Assembly (NCBI GenBank): GCA_041557595.1
Contig: JBFFGE010000034.1
Span: 1-29,776 of the forward strand
Reading direction: 5' to 3'
Origin: JAOTYV01 sp041557595
GTDB taxonomy: Bacteria > Pseudomonadota > Alphaproteobacteria > UBA8366
DNA length: 29,776 bases
Positions 15,650-23,327 of the stretch are shown here, piece after piece (positions within the stretch are counted from its first letter, which is position 1; each line of letters starts with the position of its first letter). The translations under genes and the position numbers were made by a program. Under the pieces are notes generated by a model that worked only from the letters and a program-made list of their open reading frames with translations, was not told the origin of the DNA and ran no database searches.

Positions 15650-17314
15650 ATGACAGGAAATGCGTCATCCGGCGGTTACAGCACCCACGCGGTCGAAAAC
15701 CAGCCGCCGGAGCTGCGAGAGTACAACGTTTTCGAAAGCGATTCGGCGTTGGCCGAGGCGCTGTTGCGCGAGGGCGGCGGTTGGGGCCGTGATCTGGCCC
15801 GGGCGCTAGGCGCCCGGGCAGGCAGCGCAGAAGTGCTCGACTGGGCGCGGCAGGCCAACCGCCAGGTGCCGGAACTGCACAGCCACGACCGGTTCGGCAA
15901 CCGCCGCGACGAAGTCGTCTATCACCCCGCGTGGCATGAATTGATGCGGCTTGGCGTGGCGCATGCGGTGCATGCGCTGCCGTGGCGGGAACCGAAGGAC
16001 GGCGCACACGCGGTACGGGCGGCCCTGGCATTTCTGCTCAACCAGGGAGAAAACGGCGTTTGCTGTCCGATCGCCATGACGTTCGCGGCGGTGCCGGCGT
16101 TGCGCGCAGAACCCGAAGTGTCCGCCGAATGGGAACCGCGCCTGCTGTCGACTGAATACGATGGCCGATTCCTGCCGGCGGCGCGGAAATCCGGCTGCGT
16201 ATTCGGCATGGCGATCACCGAAAAGCAGGGCGGCTCGGACGTCCGGAGCAATGCCACGACCGCGCGCCCGGCGGCCGCCGGCGGGGCGGATGAATTTCTG
16301 CTGACCGGGCATAAATGGTTCTGTTCCGCGCCGATGTCCGACGGTATCCTGACCCTCGCGCGGACACCGTCCGGGCTGACGTGTTTTCTGGTGCCGCGCT
16401 GGTTGCCGGACGGCACGGCCAATCGGTTCTTGATTCAGCGGCTGAAGGACAAGCTCGGCAACCGCGCCAACGCTTCCGCCGAAATCGAATACGCCGACAC
16501 CTGGGCGCGCCGCGTCGGCCCGGAGGGCGAAGGTGTCCGCACCATCGTTCCGATGATCCACCACACGCGACTCGACGCCGCGATCAGCGCCGCCGCTGTC
16601 ATGCGCCAGGCGGTTGTCCAGGCGCTGCACCATACGGCCCATCGCAGCGCGTTCGGTGCACGGCTTGCCGACCAGCCGCTGATGCGCAACGTGCTTGCCG
16701 ATCTGGCGCTCGAGTCCGAGGCGGCGACGGTCATGGTATTGCGGTTGGCGCGTGGATTCGACGAAGCGGCCATGGATGATGCCTCGGGCGCTTTTACTCG
16801 GCTGGCCACCGCGATCACCAAATACTGGACCTGTAAGCGCGCGCCGACGGTCGTCGCAGAGGCGATGGAATGCCTCGGCGGCAACGGCTATGTCGAGGAT
16901 GCGCTGCTGCCGCGGCTCTATCGGGAGGCGCCGGTGAACGGCATCTGGGAAGGCACCGGCAACGTGATCTGTCTCGACATCCTGCGGACGATTGCGCGCG
17001 AGCCCACGGCGCTGCCCGCCCTGTTTGATGCGATGAAGCAGGCGAAAGGCGGCAACCGGCAGTTTGACCGGCAGATGCGCGCCCTCCAAAAAGCGCTCGC
17101 CGTGCCGCCGGACGATCCGTCGCAAGCCCGCCGCATCGTGGAGGATTTGGCGCTCGCCTGGCAGGCCAGCCTGCTGGTACGCCACGCGCCGGCCCCTGTC
17201 GCGGACGCTTTCTGCGCCACGCGGCTTGGCGGCGAAGGCGGCCGCACACTGGGAACATTGCCGGAAGCAGTCGATTCCGGCGCGATTGTCCGACGCGCTT
17301 GGCCGGCGAGTTGA
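15650..17314 (+). CDS. aidB: AidB-type acyl-CoA dehydrogenase
   Basis: Flavoprotein of the acyl-CoA dehydrogenase superfamily, AidB branch, 554 residues (E. coli AidB about 541). Strong AidB landmarks run in order: THAVENQPPELREYNVFESD at the start, FHPAW-like YHPAWHELM, CPIAMTFAA, GMAITEKQGGSDVRSN (FAD-binding region), GHKWFCSAPMSD, LKDKLGNRANAS, then AEAMECLGGNGYVED, LPRLYREAPVNGIWEGTGN and LDILR. In E. coli AidB is induced by alkylation stress and binds DNA through a C-terminal domain; here that domain is only loosely similar. The gene starts 39 bases after the selenoprotein stop, so it may belong to the same transcript. Its ribosome binding site is weak (GTGAGG), consistent with coupling. 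Whether it acts in DNA protection or in acyl-CoA metabolism cannot be told. Confidence 0.88.
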   Translation: MTGNASSGGYSTHAVENQPPELREYNVFESDSALAEALLREGGGWGRDLARALGARAGSAEVLDWARQANRQVPELHSHDRFGNRRDEVVYHPAWHELMRLGVAHAVHALPWREPKDGAHAVRAALAFLLNQGENGVCCPIAMTFAAVPALRAEPEVSAEWEPRLLSTEYDGRFLPAARKSGCVFGMAITEKQGGSDVRSNATTARPAAAGGADEFLLTGHKWFCSAPMSDGILTLARTPSGLTCFLVPRWLPDGTANRFLIQRLKDKLGNRANASAEIEYADTWARRVGPEGEGVRTIVPMIHHTRLDAAISAAAVMRQAVVQALHHTAHRSAFGARLADQPLMRNVLADLALESEAATVMVLRLARGFDEAAMDDASGAFTRLATAITKYWTCKRAPTVVAEAMECLGGNGYVEDALLPRLYREAPVNGIWEGTGNVICLDILRTIAREPTALPALFDAMKQAKGGNRQFDRQMRALQKALAVPPDDPSQARRIVEDLALAWQASLLVRHAPAPVADAFCATRLGGEGGRTLGTLPEAVDSGAIVRRAWPAS

Positions 17315-17401
17315 GCGAGGTCAATTCGACTGCGGCCGGCATGGGTTAAGAGACAGAAACGCGGTCGGCGGCGGCGAAGGGGGTACGTCTCCATCGTATT
17401 G

Positions 17402-17417
17402 CCGTAACCGCATACGG
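17402..17417. repeat. Short inverted repeat upstream of the CFA-synthase gene
   Basis: CCGTA at 17402-17406 and TACGG at 17413-17417 form a 5-bp inverted repeat around six bases, about 60 bases before the methyltransferase start. It lies in a more AT-rich stretch where a promoter would be expected. It could be an operator or chance; no regulator is implied. Confidence 0.2.
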
Positions 17418-17478
17418 GATTGATCTGAATGTACTAAACCCGTTAACATTATTGTTCGAGATAAATTTGGGGGCAGAA

Positions 17479-18729
17479 ATGTTGCTTGCGCAGCTCTTTC
17501 GAGCTGTCCTTAAACGAGGCGAATTGACCGTCATTGACGCCAAGGGCCGCACGCGCCGTTTCGGTGATGCGGCGGCTGGTCCTCGGCTCACTATTCGGAT
17601 TCACGACCGCGCCTTGCATACCCGTCTCCCGCTCAATCCTCGTCTCGTCGCCGGCGAGGCCTATATGGACGGCACTCTGACGGTGGAAGACGGCACGATT
17701 TACGATTTTCTCGACCTGATCGGGCTCAATCTCGGCAGCGGGCGGATCAATTCCTGGGACAAGTGGTTCATGCGCTACGAAACGCTGTGCCGCACGTTCC
17801 AGCAGGCCAACCCGCTTCGCGCGGCGCAGACGCATGTCGCGCATCACTACGATCTTTCCGGTGAGCTCTACGACCTGTTCCTGGACGACGACCGTCAGTA
17901 TTCCTGCGGCTATTTTCCCGAAAAAGGTATGACCCTCGAGGAGGGGCAGGAAGCCAAGAAGCGGCATATCGCCGCGAAACTATGCCTCGAACCGGGCCAG
18001 AAGGTTCTCGACATCGGATCCGGTTGGGGCGGATTGGGGCTCTATTTGGCTCAGCTCGAGGAGGTCGAGGTCACCGGCGTGACCCTATCGTCCGAACAAT
18101 ACAAAATGTCTCTTCAACGGGCGGTCGAGGCGGGCCTCGCCGACCAGGTCTGTTTTCATCTGCGCGACTACCGGGAAGAGGACGGGACATACGATCGCAT
18201 CGTCTCTGTCGGCATGTTCGAGCATGTCGGCATCCCCCATTATGGCGAGTTCTTCGAAAAAATCGCCGGCTTGCTGCGTGACGACGGCGTGGCGCTGCTT
18301 CATACCATCGCCGATCGTGGCGTGCCCGTCGCCTGCAACCCGTGGATCCGCAAATACATCTTTCCGGGCGGTTACTGCCCGTCGCTCTCCGTCGTTCTGC
18401 CGTTTATCGAGCGGGCCGGGCTCTGGGTCACCGATGTCGAGATCCTGCGGCTGCATTATGCCGAGACGCTGCGCCACTGGCGCACCCGGTTCATGATCAA
18501 CCGTCAGCGCGTGAGCGAACTCTATGACGAGCGGTTCTGCCGCATGTGGGAATTCTATTTGGCCGGTTCCGAAGTGGCGTTCCGGCGCATGGGCCTGATG
18601 GTCGCCCAGATCCAGCTCACCAAGACAGTCGACGCGACGCCGCTGACCCGTGACTACATGGTCGAGTGGGAACGGACGCATGCGCCGGCCAACAATGCGG
18701 AACCGCGCCGGCTGCGGTCGACCGGCTGA
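17479..18729 (+). CDS. cfa: Cyclopropane-fatty-acyl-phospholipid synthase family methyltransferase
   Basis: SAM-dependent methyltransferase of 416 residues (CFA synthases are about 380-430). It transfers a methylene group to unsaturated acyl chains of membrane phospholipids. Visible motifs: AHHYDLSGELYDLFLDDDRQ with YSCGYF (substrate region), VLDIGSGWGGLGLYLAQ (SAM site, around residue 187), GVTLSSEQ, VSVGMFEHVG, and NPWIRKYIFPGGYCPS near the active site. ATG 17479 follows GGGGG at about five bases; a TTG at 17452 in the same frame is less convincing. It has its own 165-base upstream region and ends convergent with the TauD gene. CFA and related enzymes (including other lipid methyltransferases of this fold) cannot be separated by eye. 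Confidence 0.88.
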   Translation: MLLAQLFRAVLKRGELTVIDAKGRTRRFGDAAAGPRLTIRIHDRALHTRLPLNPRLVAGEAYMDGTLTVEDGTIYDFLDLIGLNLGSGRINSWDKWFMRYETLCRTFQQANPLRAAQTHVAHHYDLSGELYDLFLDDDRQYSCGYFPEKGMTLEEGQEAKKRHIAAKLCLEPGQKVLDIGSGWGGLGLYLAQLEEVEVTGVTLSSEQYKMSLQRAVEAGLADQVCFHLRDYREEDGTYDRIVSVGMFEHVGIPHYGEFFEKIAGLLRDDGVALLHTIADRGVPVACNPWIRKYIFPGGYCPSLSVVLPFIERAGLWVTDVEILRLHYAETLRHWRTRFMINRQRVSELYDERFCRMWEFYLAGSEVAFRRMGLMVAQIQLTKTVDATPLTRDYMVEWERTHAPANNAEPRRLRSTG

Positions 18730-18754
18730 GCCGACGGGCCCAAGCGATTCGCGA

Positions 18755-18782
18755 CGCGAACTTCCAATTACGAAGGTTCGCG
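18755..18782. terminator. Hairpin between convergent genes, possible bidirectional terminator
   Basis: CGCGAACTTC at 18755-18764 pairs with GAAGGTTCGCG at 18772-18782 (ten pairs with one bulged G) around a 7-nt loop. It lies in the 70-base gap between the CFA-synthase gene (+) and the TauD gene (-), which end toward each other. It lacks a T run on either side, so it is not a canonical intrinsic terminator. Position and stem strength still suggest it serves both genes. Confidence 0.45.
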
Positions 18783-18799
18783 CATCGCCGAACCTGGAC

Positions 18800-19651
18800 T
18801 CACACCGGCGTTTCGCCCTTGATGGTGATGCGGTGCATCAGGCGGCGGTAGCCGTGATAATCGTTGAGCGCATAGTGGTGGGTGCAGCGGTTATCCCAGA
18901 TCGCAAGCGAGTTTTCCCGCCACCGGAAGCGGCAGGTGAATTCGGGCCGGCTCTGATGTTCGAACAGGAACTGCAGGATCGGCAGGCTTTCCTCCCGGGT
19001 CATGCCGGCGAAGTGCGAGGTGTGCGCGCAATTGACGTAGAGCGCCTTGCGGCCGGTAGCCGGGTGGATGCGGACCACCGGATGCACGGCCTCCCGGTCC
19101 ATGGAGTCCGAGTTCTGCCCCTTGCCGGTCATCTTGGCGATCTGTGCGCGGGGGCCGGTGCCGCCCTGATTGCGGAGCGCCGCGGTATACACCGCTCGCA
19201 GCGGATCGAGCATCGACCGCATGCCCGCCGACAGGGTCTCGTAGGCCATGTACATATTGGCGAAAAGCGTATCGCCACCATGGGGCGGAACTTCCCGCGC
19301 ATAGAGCAAGGAGCCGAGCGGCGGCTCGACCAGATAGGTTGTGTCGGAATGCCACAACCCGCCGAAATTGACGCGATCGTCCTTGCCCTTGATCACCTCG
19401 GTGATGCCGGGATGGCCGTCCATATCCTGGACGAAGGGATACCGGCCGATCGGCCCGAACCGGCCCGCGAAGTCGAGATAGGCGTCCGGCGCGATCTGCT
19501 GGTCGCGAAAGAAAATCACCAGATTTTCGTGAAACGCATCGCGGATTTCCGCGAAAACCGCATCGTTGAGCGGCCGCGACAGTTCGACCCCGCGGATCTC
19601 GCCGCCGAGCGCTCCGGCAATGGGGTGAACTGAAATGTGCTGATAGGTCAT
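18800..19651 (-). CDS. TauD/TfdA-family Fe(II)/2-oxoglutarate dioxygenase
   Basis: Alpha-ketoglutarate-dependent dioxygenase of 283 residues, normal for TauD. The iron-binding facial triad is visible as His101-Ser-Asp103 (LWHSDTTY) and the distal His259 in NRCTHHYA. Arg274 in LMHRITI fits the 2-oxoglutarate carboxylate anchor. TauD hydroxylates taurine and releases sulfite plus aminoacetaldehyde; relatives attack other sulfonates, aryloxyacetates or sulfate esters. It lies 103 bases downstream of the sulfite-reductase operon on the same strand, which makes a sulfite-releasing role plausible. The start lacks a strong ribosome binding site. Substrate unproven; no tauABC transporter is present. 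Confidence 0.87.
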   Translation of the reverse strand: MTYQHISVHPIAGALGGEIRGVELSRPLNDAVFAEIRDAFHENLVIFFRDQQIAPDAYLDFAGRFGPIGRYPFVQDMDGHPGITEVIKGKDDRVNFGGLWHSDTTYLVEPPLGSLLYAREVPPHGGDTLFANMYMAYETLSAGMRSMLDPLRAVYTAALRNQGGTGPRAQIAKMTGKGQNSDSMDREAVHPVVRIHPATGRKALYVNCAHTSHFAGMTREESLPILQFLFEHQSRPEFTCRFRWRENSLAIWDNRCTHHYALNDYHGYRRLMHRITIKGETPV

Positions 19652-19677
19652 GGGCGCCGCTGCTTGCTGCTGTCTTC

Positions 19678-19692
19678 GCCCCGCTTCGGGGC
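19678..19692 (-). terminator. Strong GC hairpin between DUF934 and tauD-like gene
   Basis: GCCCCG at 19678-19683 and CGGGGC at 19687-19692 form a perfect 6-bp stem with a three-base loop, in the 103-base gap between the DUF934 gene and the dioxygenase gene on the minus strand. No T run follows. It may attenuate read-through or protect an mRNA end, which leaves open whether tauD is part of the cys operon. Confidence 0.3.
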
Positions 19693-19754
19693 ACGGCGCA
19701 GTTTACGGCATTTGAGACGCCGGGTCAGCGCCGGGCCGCTCGGGGTAGCCGGGC

Positions 19755-20258
19755 TCAGGCGGCGGCCGGCCGGGATTGCCGACGAAGGCTGGCCGTTGTG
19801 CGTCCGTCCGCGGTGGGCTGATAGGTGACGGAGATCTCCGCCAGGGCGGCTCCCCAGGCCGCGGCGCCATCGGGCGTCGTCACCTCGAAGGCATTGAAGC
19901 CGCAGCGCTGCAGAAACAGGAACTGGTCGCGCAACACGTTGCCGGTGGCGCGCAATTCGCCCGTGTAGCCATGGCGCTCGCGCAACAGCCGCGCCTGCGA
20001 ATAGGCACGGCCATCCTTGAAGGTAGGGAAGTTCAGGGCGATCAGCTCGAAGCGCGCGATATCCGCCTCGATCAACGCGGGTGGCTGGTCGTTGGCAAGC
20101 GCGATGCCGATCGGCGTATTCCGCGAGAGCAGCGTCTCGCGCTGTCGCTCCCACACCGAATACGGGACCAGAACCGCGCCGGTCGCGGGGATGGTTTCGC
20201 CCTCGGCGACGGCGATCCAGGGATCGTCGGCAATCTGTCCGTTTTTAATGAGCGGCAT
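19755..20258 (-). CDS. DUF934 family protein, sulfite-reduction associated
   Basis: A 167-residue protein of the DUF934 family, which in alphaproteobacteria and other proteobacteria sits beside cysI and is presumed to help sulfite reduction. Family landmarks are WIAVAEGE near the start, PALIEADIARFELIALNFPTFKDGRAYSQARLLRER, then GELRATGNVLRDQFLFLQRCGFNAFEV and the C-terminal ISVTYQ. The gene overlaps the 3' end of cysI by 14 bases and its AAGGAG site lies within cysI, so translation is coupled. One Cys (QRCGF) is present. The biochemical role is not established. Confidence 0.88.
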   Translation of the reverse strand: MPLIKNGQIADDPWIAVAEGETIPATGAVLVPYSVWERQRETLLSRNTPIGIALANDQPPALIEADIARFELIALNFPTFKDGRAYSQARLLRERHGYTGELRATGNVLRDQFLFLQRCGFNAFEVTTPDGAAAWGAALAEISVTYQPTADGRTTASLRRQSRPAAA

Positions 20259-21900
20259 AGAGGGTCTCCTTGAACGGGGCGAGGCCGGTGCGCCGGTAGG
20301 TGTCGATGAAGCGTTCGCCGTCCTGCCGGATCTCCAGATAGGTCGTCACGATGGTTTCCACCGCGTCGACGATGGCGTCTTCAGCGAAGGCCGGCCCGAC
20401 GATATCGCCCAGCGCCGCGTCCATGCCGGCATCGCCGCCGAGCGTGACCTGGTAGAATTCGGTGCCTTTCTTGTCGACGCCGAGAATACCGATATTGCCC
20501 ACATGGTGATGGCCGCAGGCGTTGATGCAGCCGGAGATGTTGAGGGTCAGGCCGCCGATATCGTGCAGCTGTTTGAGGCTGGCGAACCGCCGGCTGATCT
20601 GCTGGGCGATCGGAATGGACCGGGCGTTGGCGAGGTTGCAGTAATCCAGCCCCGGGCACGCGATGATATCGGTCAACAGGCCGATATTCGCCGTCGCAAG
20701 GTCATGCCGCTTCAGCGCTTCCCAGAGCGCATACAGCTCGAACTGCTTGACGTCGGGCAATACCAGGTTCTGTTCCTTGGTGACGCGGATTTCGCCGAAG
20801 CCGAACACCTCGGAAAGATCGGCCACGGCCTCCATCTGGGCCGCCGTCGCGTCGCCGGGAATCCCGCCTTCCGGCTTGAGCGAGATCGTGACGATGCTGT
20901 AGCCCGGCTGCTTGTGGGGCGCGGTATTGGAGCGCACCCATTGCACGAATTCGGGCGTGGCGAGCCGATGCTCGGCAAAGTCGGCCGACGGCGCCGGCAC
21001 GGGATCGTAGTCGGGCGGTGCGAAATGCTGGGCGATGCGGGCGATTTCGGACTCCGGCAACCGCAAGGTGCCGTCCCGGGTGGCGCGCCATTCGGCCTCG
21101 ACCGCCTCGGCGAATGCCTCGATGCCGAGGTCGTTGACCAGGATCTTGATGCGCGCCTTGTAGATGTTGTCGCGCCGGCCGAACTGGTTGTAGACGCGGA
21201 GGATCGCTTCCACATAGGACAGCAGGTCCGGCTCCGGCAGGAACTCCCGGATGCGTTTGGCGATGACGGGTGTGCGGCCCTGCCCGCCGCCGACCCAGAT
21301 CTCGAAGCCGGGTTCTCCGTCGGGACCGCGGCGCATGGCGATGCCGATATCGTGCACCTTGATGGCCGCGCGATCATGCGGCGCGCCGGTGATCGCGATC
21401 TTGAACTTGCGCGGCAGGAACGAGAATTCCGGATGCAGGGTCGACCATTGGCGAATCAGTTCCGCGTAAATGCGCGGATCGGCGATCTCATCCGCGGCGA
21501 CGCCGGCGAAGGGATCGGCCGTGGTGTTGCGGATCGTATTGCCGCTGGTCTGGATGGCGTGCATCTCGACCTCGGCGAGTTCCTCCAGGATATCGGGCAC
21601 CTCTTCCAGCCGCGGCCAGTTGTATTGAATGTTCTGGCGCGTGGTGAAGTGGCCGTAGCCCTTGTCGTAGCGCCGGGCGATATGGGCCAGCTTGCGCATC
21701 TGCCGCGCGGACAGGACGCCATAGGGTACGGCGACCCGCAACATATAGGCATGGAGCTGCAGGTAGAGACCGTTCATCAGCCGGAGCGGCTTGAACTCGT
21801 CTTCGCTCAGCGCGCCGCTCAGCCGTCGCCTGACCTGATCGCGGAACTGCGCGACCCGCTCGGACACCAGCGTGTGGTCGAATTCGTCATATCGATACAT
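20245..21900 (-). CDS. cysI: Sulfite reductase hemoprotein (siroheme / 4Fe-4S)
   Basis: Nitrite/sulfite reductase family hemoprotein of 551 residues that reduces sulfite to sulfide with six electrons. The siroheme and 4Fe-4S ligand Cys residues are Cys415 and Cys421 (CPGLDYC) and Cys458 and Cys462 (SGCINACGHHH). The first half carries the paired ferredoxin-like repeat (HFTTRQNIQYNWPRLEEVPDI) and the siroheme-contact NTIRNTTADP. GGGAG precedes the ATG at 21900, five bases after the DUF2849 stop. No cysJ flavoprotein or cysH reductase follows, so electrons may come from ferredoxin or another carrier. A nitrite reductase role is less likely given the DUF934/DUF2849 context. Confidence 0.92.
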   Translation of the reverse strand: MYRYDEFDHTLVSERVAQFRDQVRRRLSGALSEDEFKPLRLMNGLYLQLHAYMLRVAVPYGVLSARQMRKLAHIARRYDKGYGHFTTRQNIQYNWPRLEEVPDILEELAEVEMHAIQTSGNTIRNTTADPFAGVAADEIADPRIYAELIRQWSTLHPEFSFLPRKFKIAITGAPHDRAAIKVHDIGIAMRRGPDGEPGFEIWVGGGQGRTPVIAKRIREFLPEPDLLSYVEAILRVYNQFGRRDNIYKARIKILVNDLGIEAFAEAVEAEWRATRDGTLRLPESEIARIAQHFAPPDYDPVPAPSADFAEHRLATPEFVQWVRSNTAPHKQPGYSIVTISLKPEGGIPGDATAAQMEAVADLSEVFGFGEIRVTKEQNLVLPDVKQFELYALWEALKRHDLATANIGLLTDIIACPGLDYCNLANARSIPIAQQISRRFASLKQLHDIGGLTLNISGCINACGHHHVGNIGILGVDKKGTEFYQVTLGGDAGMDAALGDIVGPAFAEDAIVDAVETIVTTYLEIRQDGERFIDTYRRTGLAPFKETLYAAH

Positions 21901-21905
21901 CGCAC

Positions 21906-22220
21906 CTACTCCCAGACGGGTTCGGGTTGAACGGGCTGCCGGCCGAGGTCGGGCCGCACGCTGGGTCCCGCGGCGCGGATGATTTCGCGCCGGCTCATCG
22001 GGCTGATCGCGCCATCGTCGACTTTGATGTCGAACAGATAGGGATCGAGCACGAGACGGTCCTGTACGGATTTTGCCGCCGCGGCCAGCAGTTCCGCGCC
22101 GGCGTCGGCGTCCGCAACCACGCAGCAATCGTCGAGCAAGGGCGACCATTCCCGGGCAAGGGTGAGGTAAACGACTTCGCCATCGAGCAGGCGATTGGCG
22201 GTAACGGCTTGCAAGCGCAT
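21906..22220 (-). CDS. DUF2849 domain-containing protein
   Basis: A 104-residue protein typical of the short DUF2849 family found between cobA and cysI in alphaproteobacteria. Recognisable features are VTANRLLDGEVVYLT at the start, a VVADADAGAELLAAA segment and DPYLFDI...ISPMSRREIIRAAGPSVR at the end. AAGGAAGG lies upstream of the ATG at 22220. The gaps to its neighbours are 18 bases (cobA) and 5 bases (cysI), so it is an internal operon gene. The role is unknown; the context points to assimilatory sulfite reduction. Confidence 0.87.
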   Translation of the reverse strand: MRLQAVTANRLLDGEVVYLTLAREWSPLLDDCCVVADADAGAELLAAAAKSVQDRLVLDPYLFDIKVDDGAISPMSRREIIRAAGPSVRPDLGRQPVQPEPVWE

Positions 22221-22238
22221 GGGTGCCTTCCTTCTCGT

Positions 22239-22991
22239 TCAGACCGCTGCGGCGAGGCGGGTGTCTTGGGTGGCGGCTGTTGCCAATCCGACGACCGATC
22301 CGATGACCAGCAAGGCCGGTCCCGTGATGCGGTGCTCGGCGATAAGAGTCTCGATTTCGCCCAGGCTGCCGGACGCCAGTTTCTGGCTTGGCAGCGTGCC
22401 GTTCTCGATGACGGCGACCGGAATGTGCGGATCCATGCCATGGGCGATCAGCCGATCGGCGATGCGGCCCGCGGTGGAGACGCCCATATAGATCACCAGC
22501 GTTTGTTTGGCTCGGGCCAAACCGGCCCAGTCGAGCGCCGGTTCGCCATCCTTGGCGTGACCGCTGACAAAGGTAACCGCGCCGGCGTGATCGCGATGGG
22601 TGAGCGGGATGCCGGCCGCGGCGGCGCAGCCGGTCGCGGCGGTGATGCCCGGCACCACGTCGACGGGAATGCCGAGCGCCAGCAGCGACTCCATTTCTTC
22701 GCCGCCTCGGCCGAACACGAACGGATCGCCGCCTTTGAGCCGGACCACGATCTTTCCCTGCGCCGCGTGGTGCGCCATCAAGGCATTGATTTCCGTCTGG
22801 CTCCGGCTGTGGTTGCCCTTCGACTTGCCGACATAGATCCGGTCCGCTTCCGGGCGGGCGTATTCGAGAATTTCCGGACCGACCAGCTTGTCATAGACGA
22901 CGACATCGGCCTCCTGAAGCCGGCGCGCGGCGCGCAGCGTCAGCAGTTCCGGATCGCCCGGCCCGGCGCCCACCAGATGGACCCGGCCCAT
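22239..22991 (-). CDS. cobA: Uroporphyrinogen-III C-methyltransferase
   Basis: SAM-dependent methyltransferase of 250 residues that converts uroporphyrinogen III to precorrin-2, the precursor of siroheme and cobalamin. Family motifs are VHLVGAGPGDPELLTLRA at the N-terminus, VVYDKLV, the RLKGGDPFVFGRGGEE loop, VPGITAATGCAAAAGIPLTHR and IYMGV. There is no fused CysG-type dehydrogenase/ferrochelatase domain, so that step needs another protein. The start is ambiguous: ATG 22991 begins just before the conserved domain, while GTG 23084 in the same frame would add 31 poorly conserved residues and has only a distant GGAG. As first gene of the cysI operon it most likely supplies siroheme for CysI. Confidence 0.9.
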   Translation of the reverse strand: MGRVHLVGAGPGDPELLTLRAARRLQEADVVVYDKLVGPEILEYARPEADRIYVGKSKGNHSRSQTEINALMAHHAAQGKIVVRLKGGDPFVFGRGGEEMESLLALGIPVDVVPGITAATGCAAAAGIPLTHRDHAGAVTFVSGHAKDGEPALDWAGLARAKQTLVIYMGVSTAGRIADRLIAHGMDPHIPVAVIENGTLPSQKLASGSLGEIETLIAEHRITGPALLVIGSVVGLATAATQDTRLAAAV

Positions 22992-23091
22992 CGCCCCGCC
23001 GCTTCGAGGGGGCGGTGCGCAAGGATCGTTCAATTCCGGAAAATTCGGCAAGCCATTTATCGTCTCGCACTCTCTGGTTCGCACCGTTAAA

Positions 23092-23327
23092 TAGAAACTC
23101 CGCCTCAGCAGGGGGCGCCGGGCGGAGCACGGTGCCGCTTTAGCCGCATTTCTTAAGCGCCCGCAATCTGACCCTTCAAATCGGCGCTGTGTGAATTCAA
23201 CACTATGTTTTGTCAGTCGTCAATTAAATAACATCTAAATCACGAATTATTTAATTATAATACAAAGAATTTATGTAAAATATGATAATACGCTGTTTAA
23301 ATGTATATTTTTGAATTCCGCAGACCG
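23092..23327. other. AT-rich intergenic region upstream of the cobA-cysI operon
   Basis: The segment from about 23190 to 23315 is strikingly AT-rich compared with everything around it (long stretches such as TTATTTAATTATAATACAAAG). It lies upstream of cobA on the minus strand and downstream of the histidine-kinase stop. On the minus strand a TATAAT occurs near 23255-23260, but a well-spaced -35 box is not obvious. The region could hold the operon promoter and binding sites for a CysB/Cbl-like activator, or be a remnant of transferred DNA. No gene or hairpin terminator was seen in it. Confidence 0.4.

Noticed and set aside
20017..21930. Long plus-strand open frame opposite cysI
   Set aside because: Antisense shadow of cysI, which has all four cluster-binding Cys residues.
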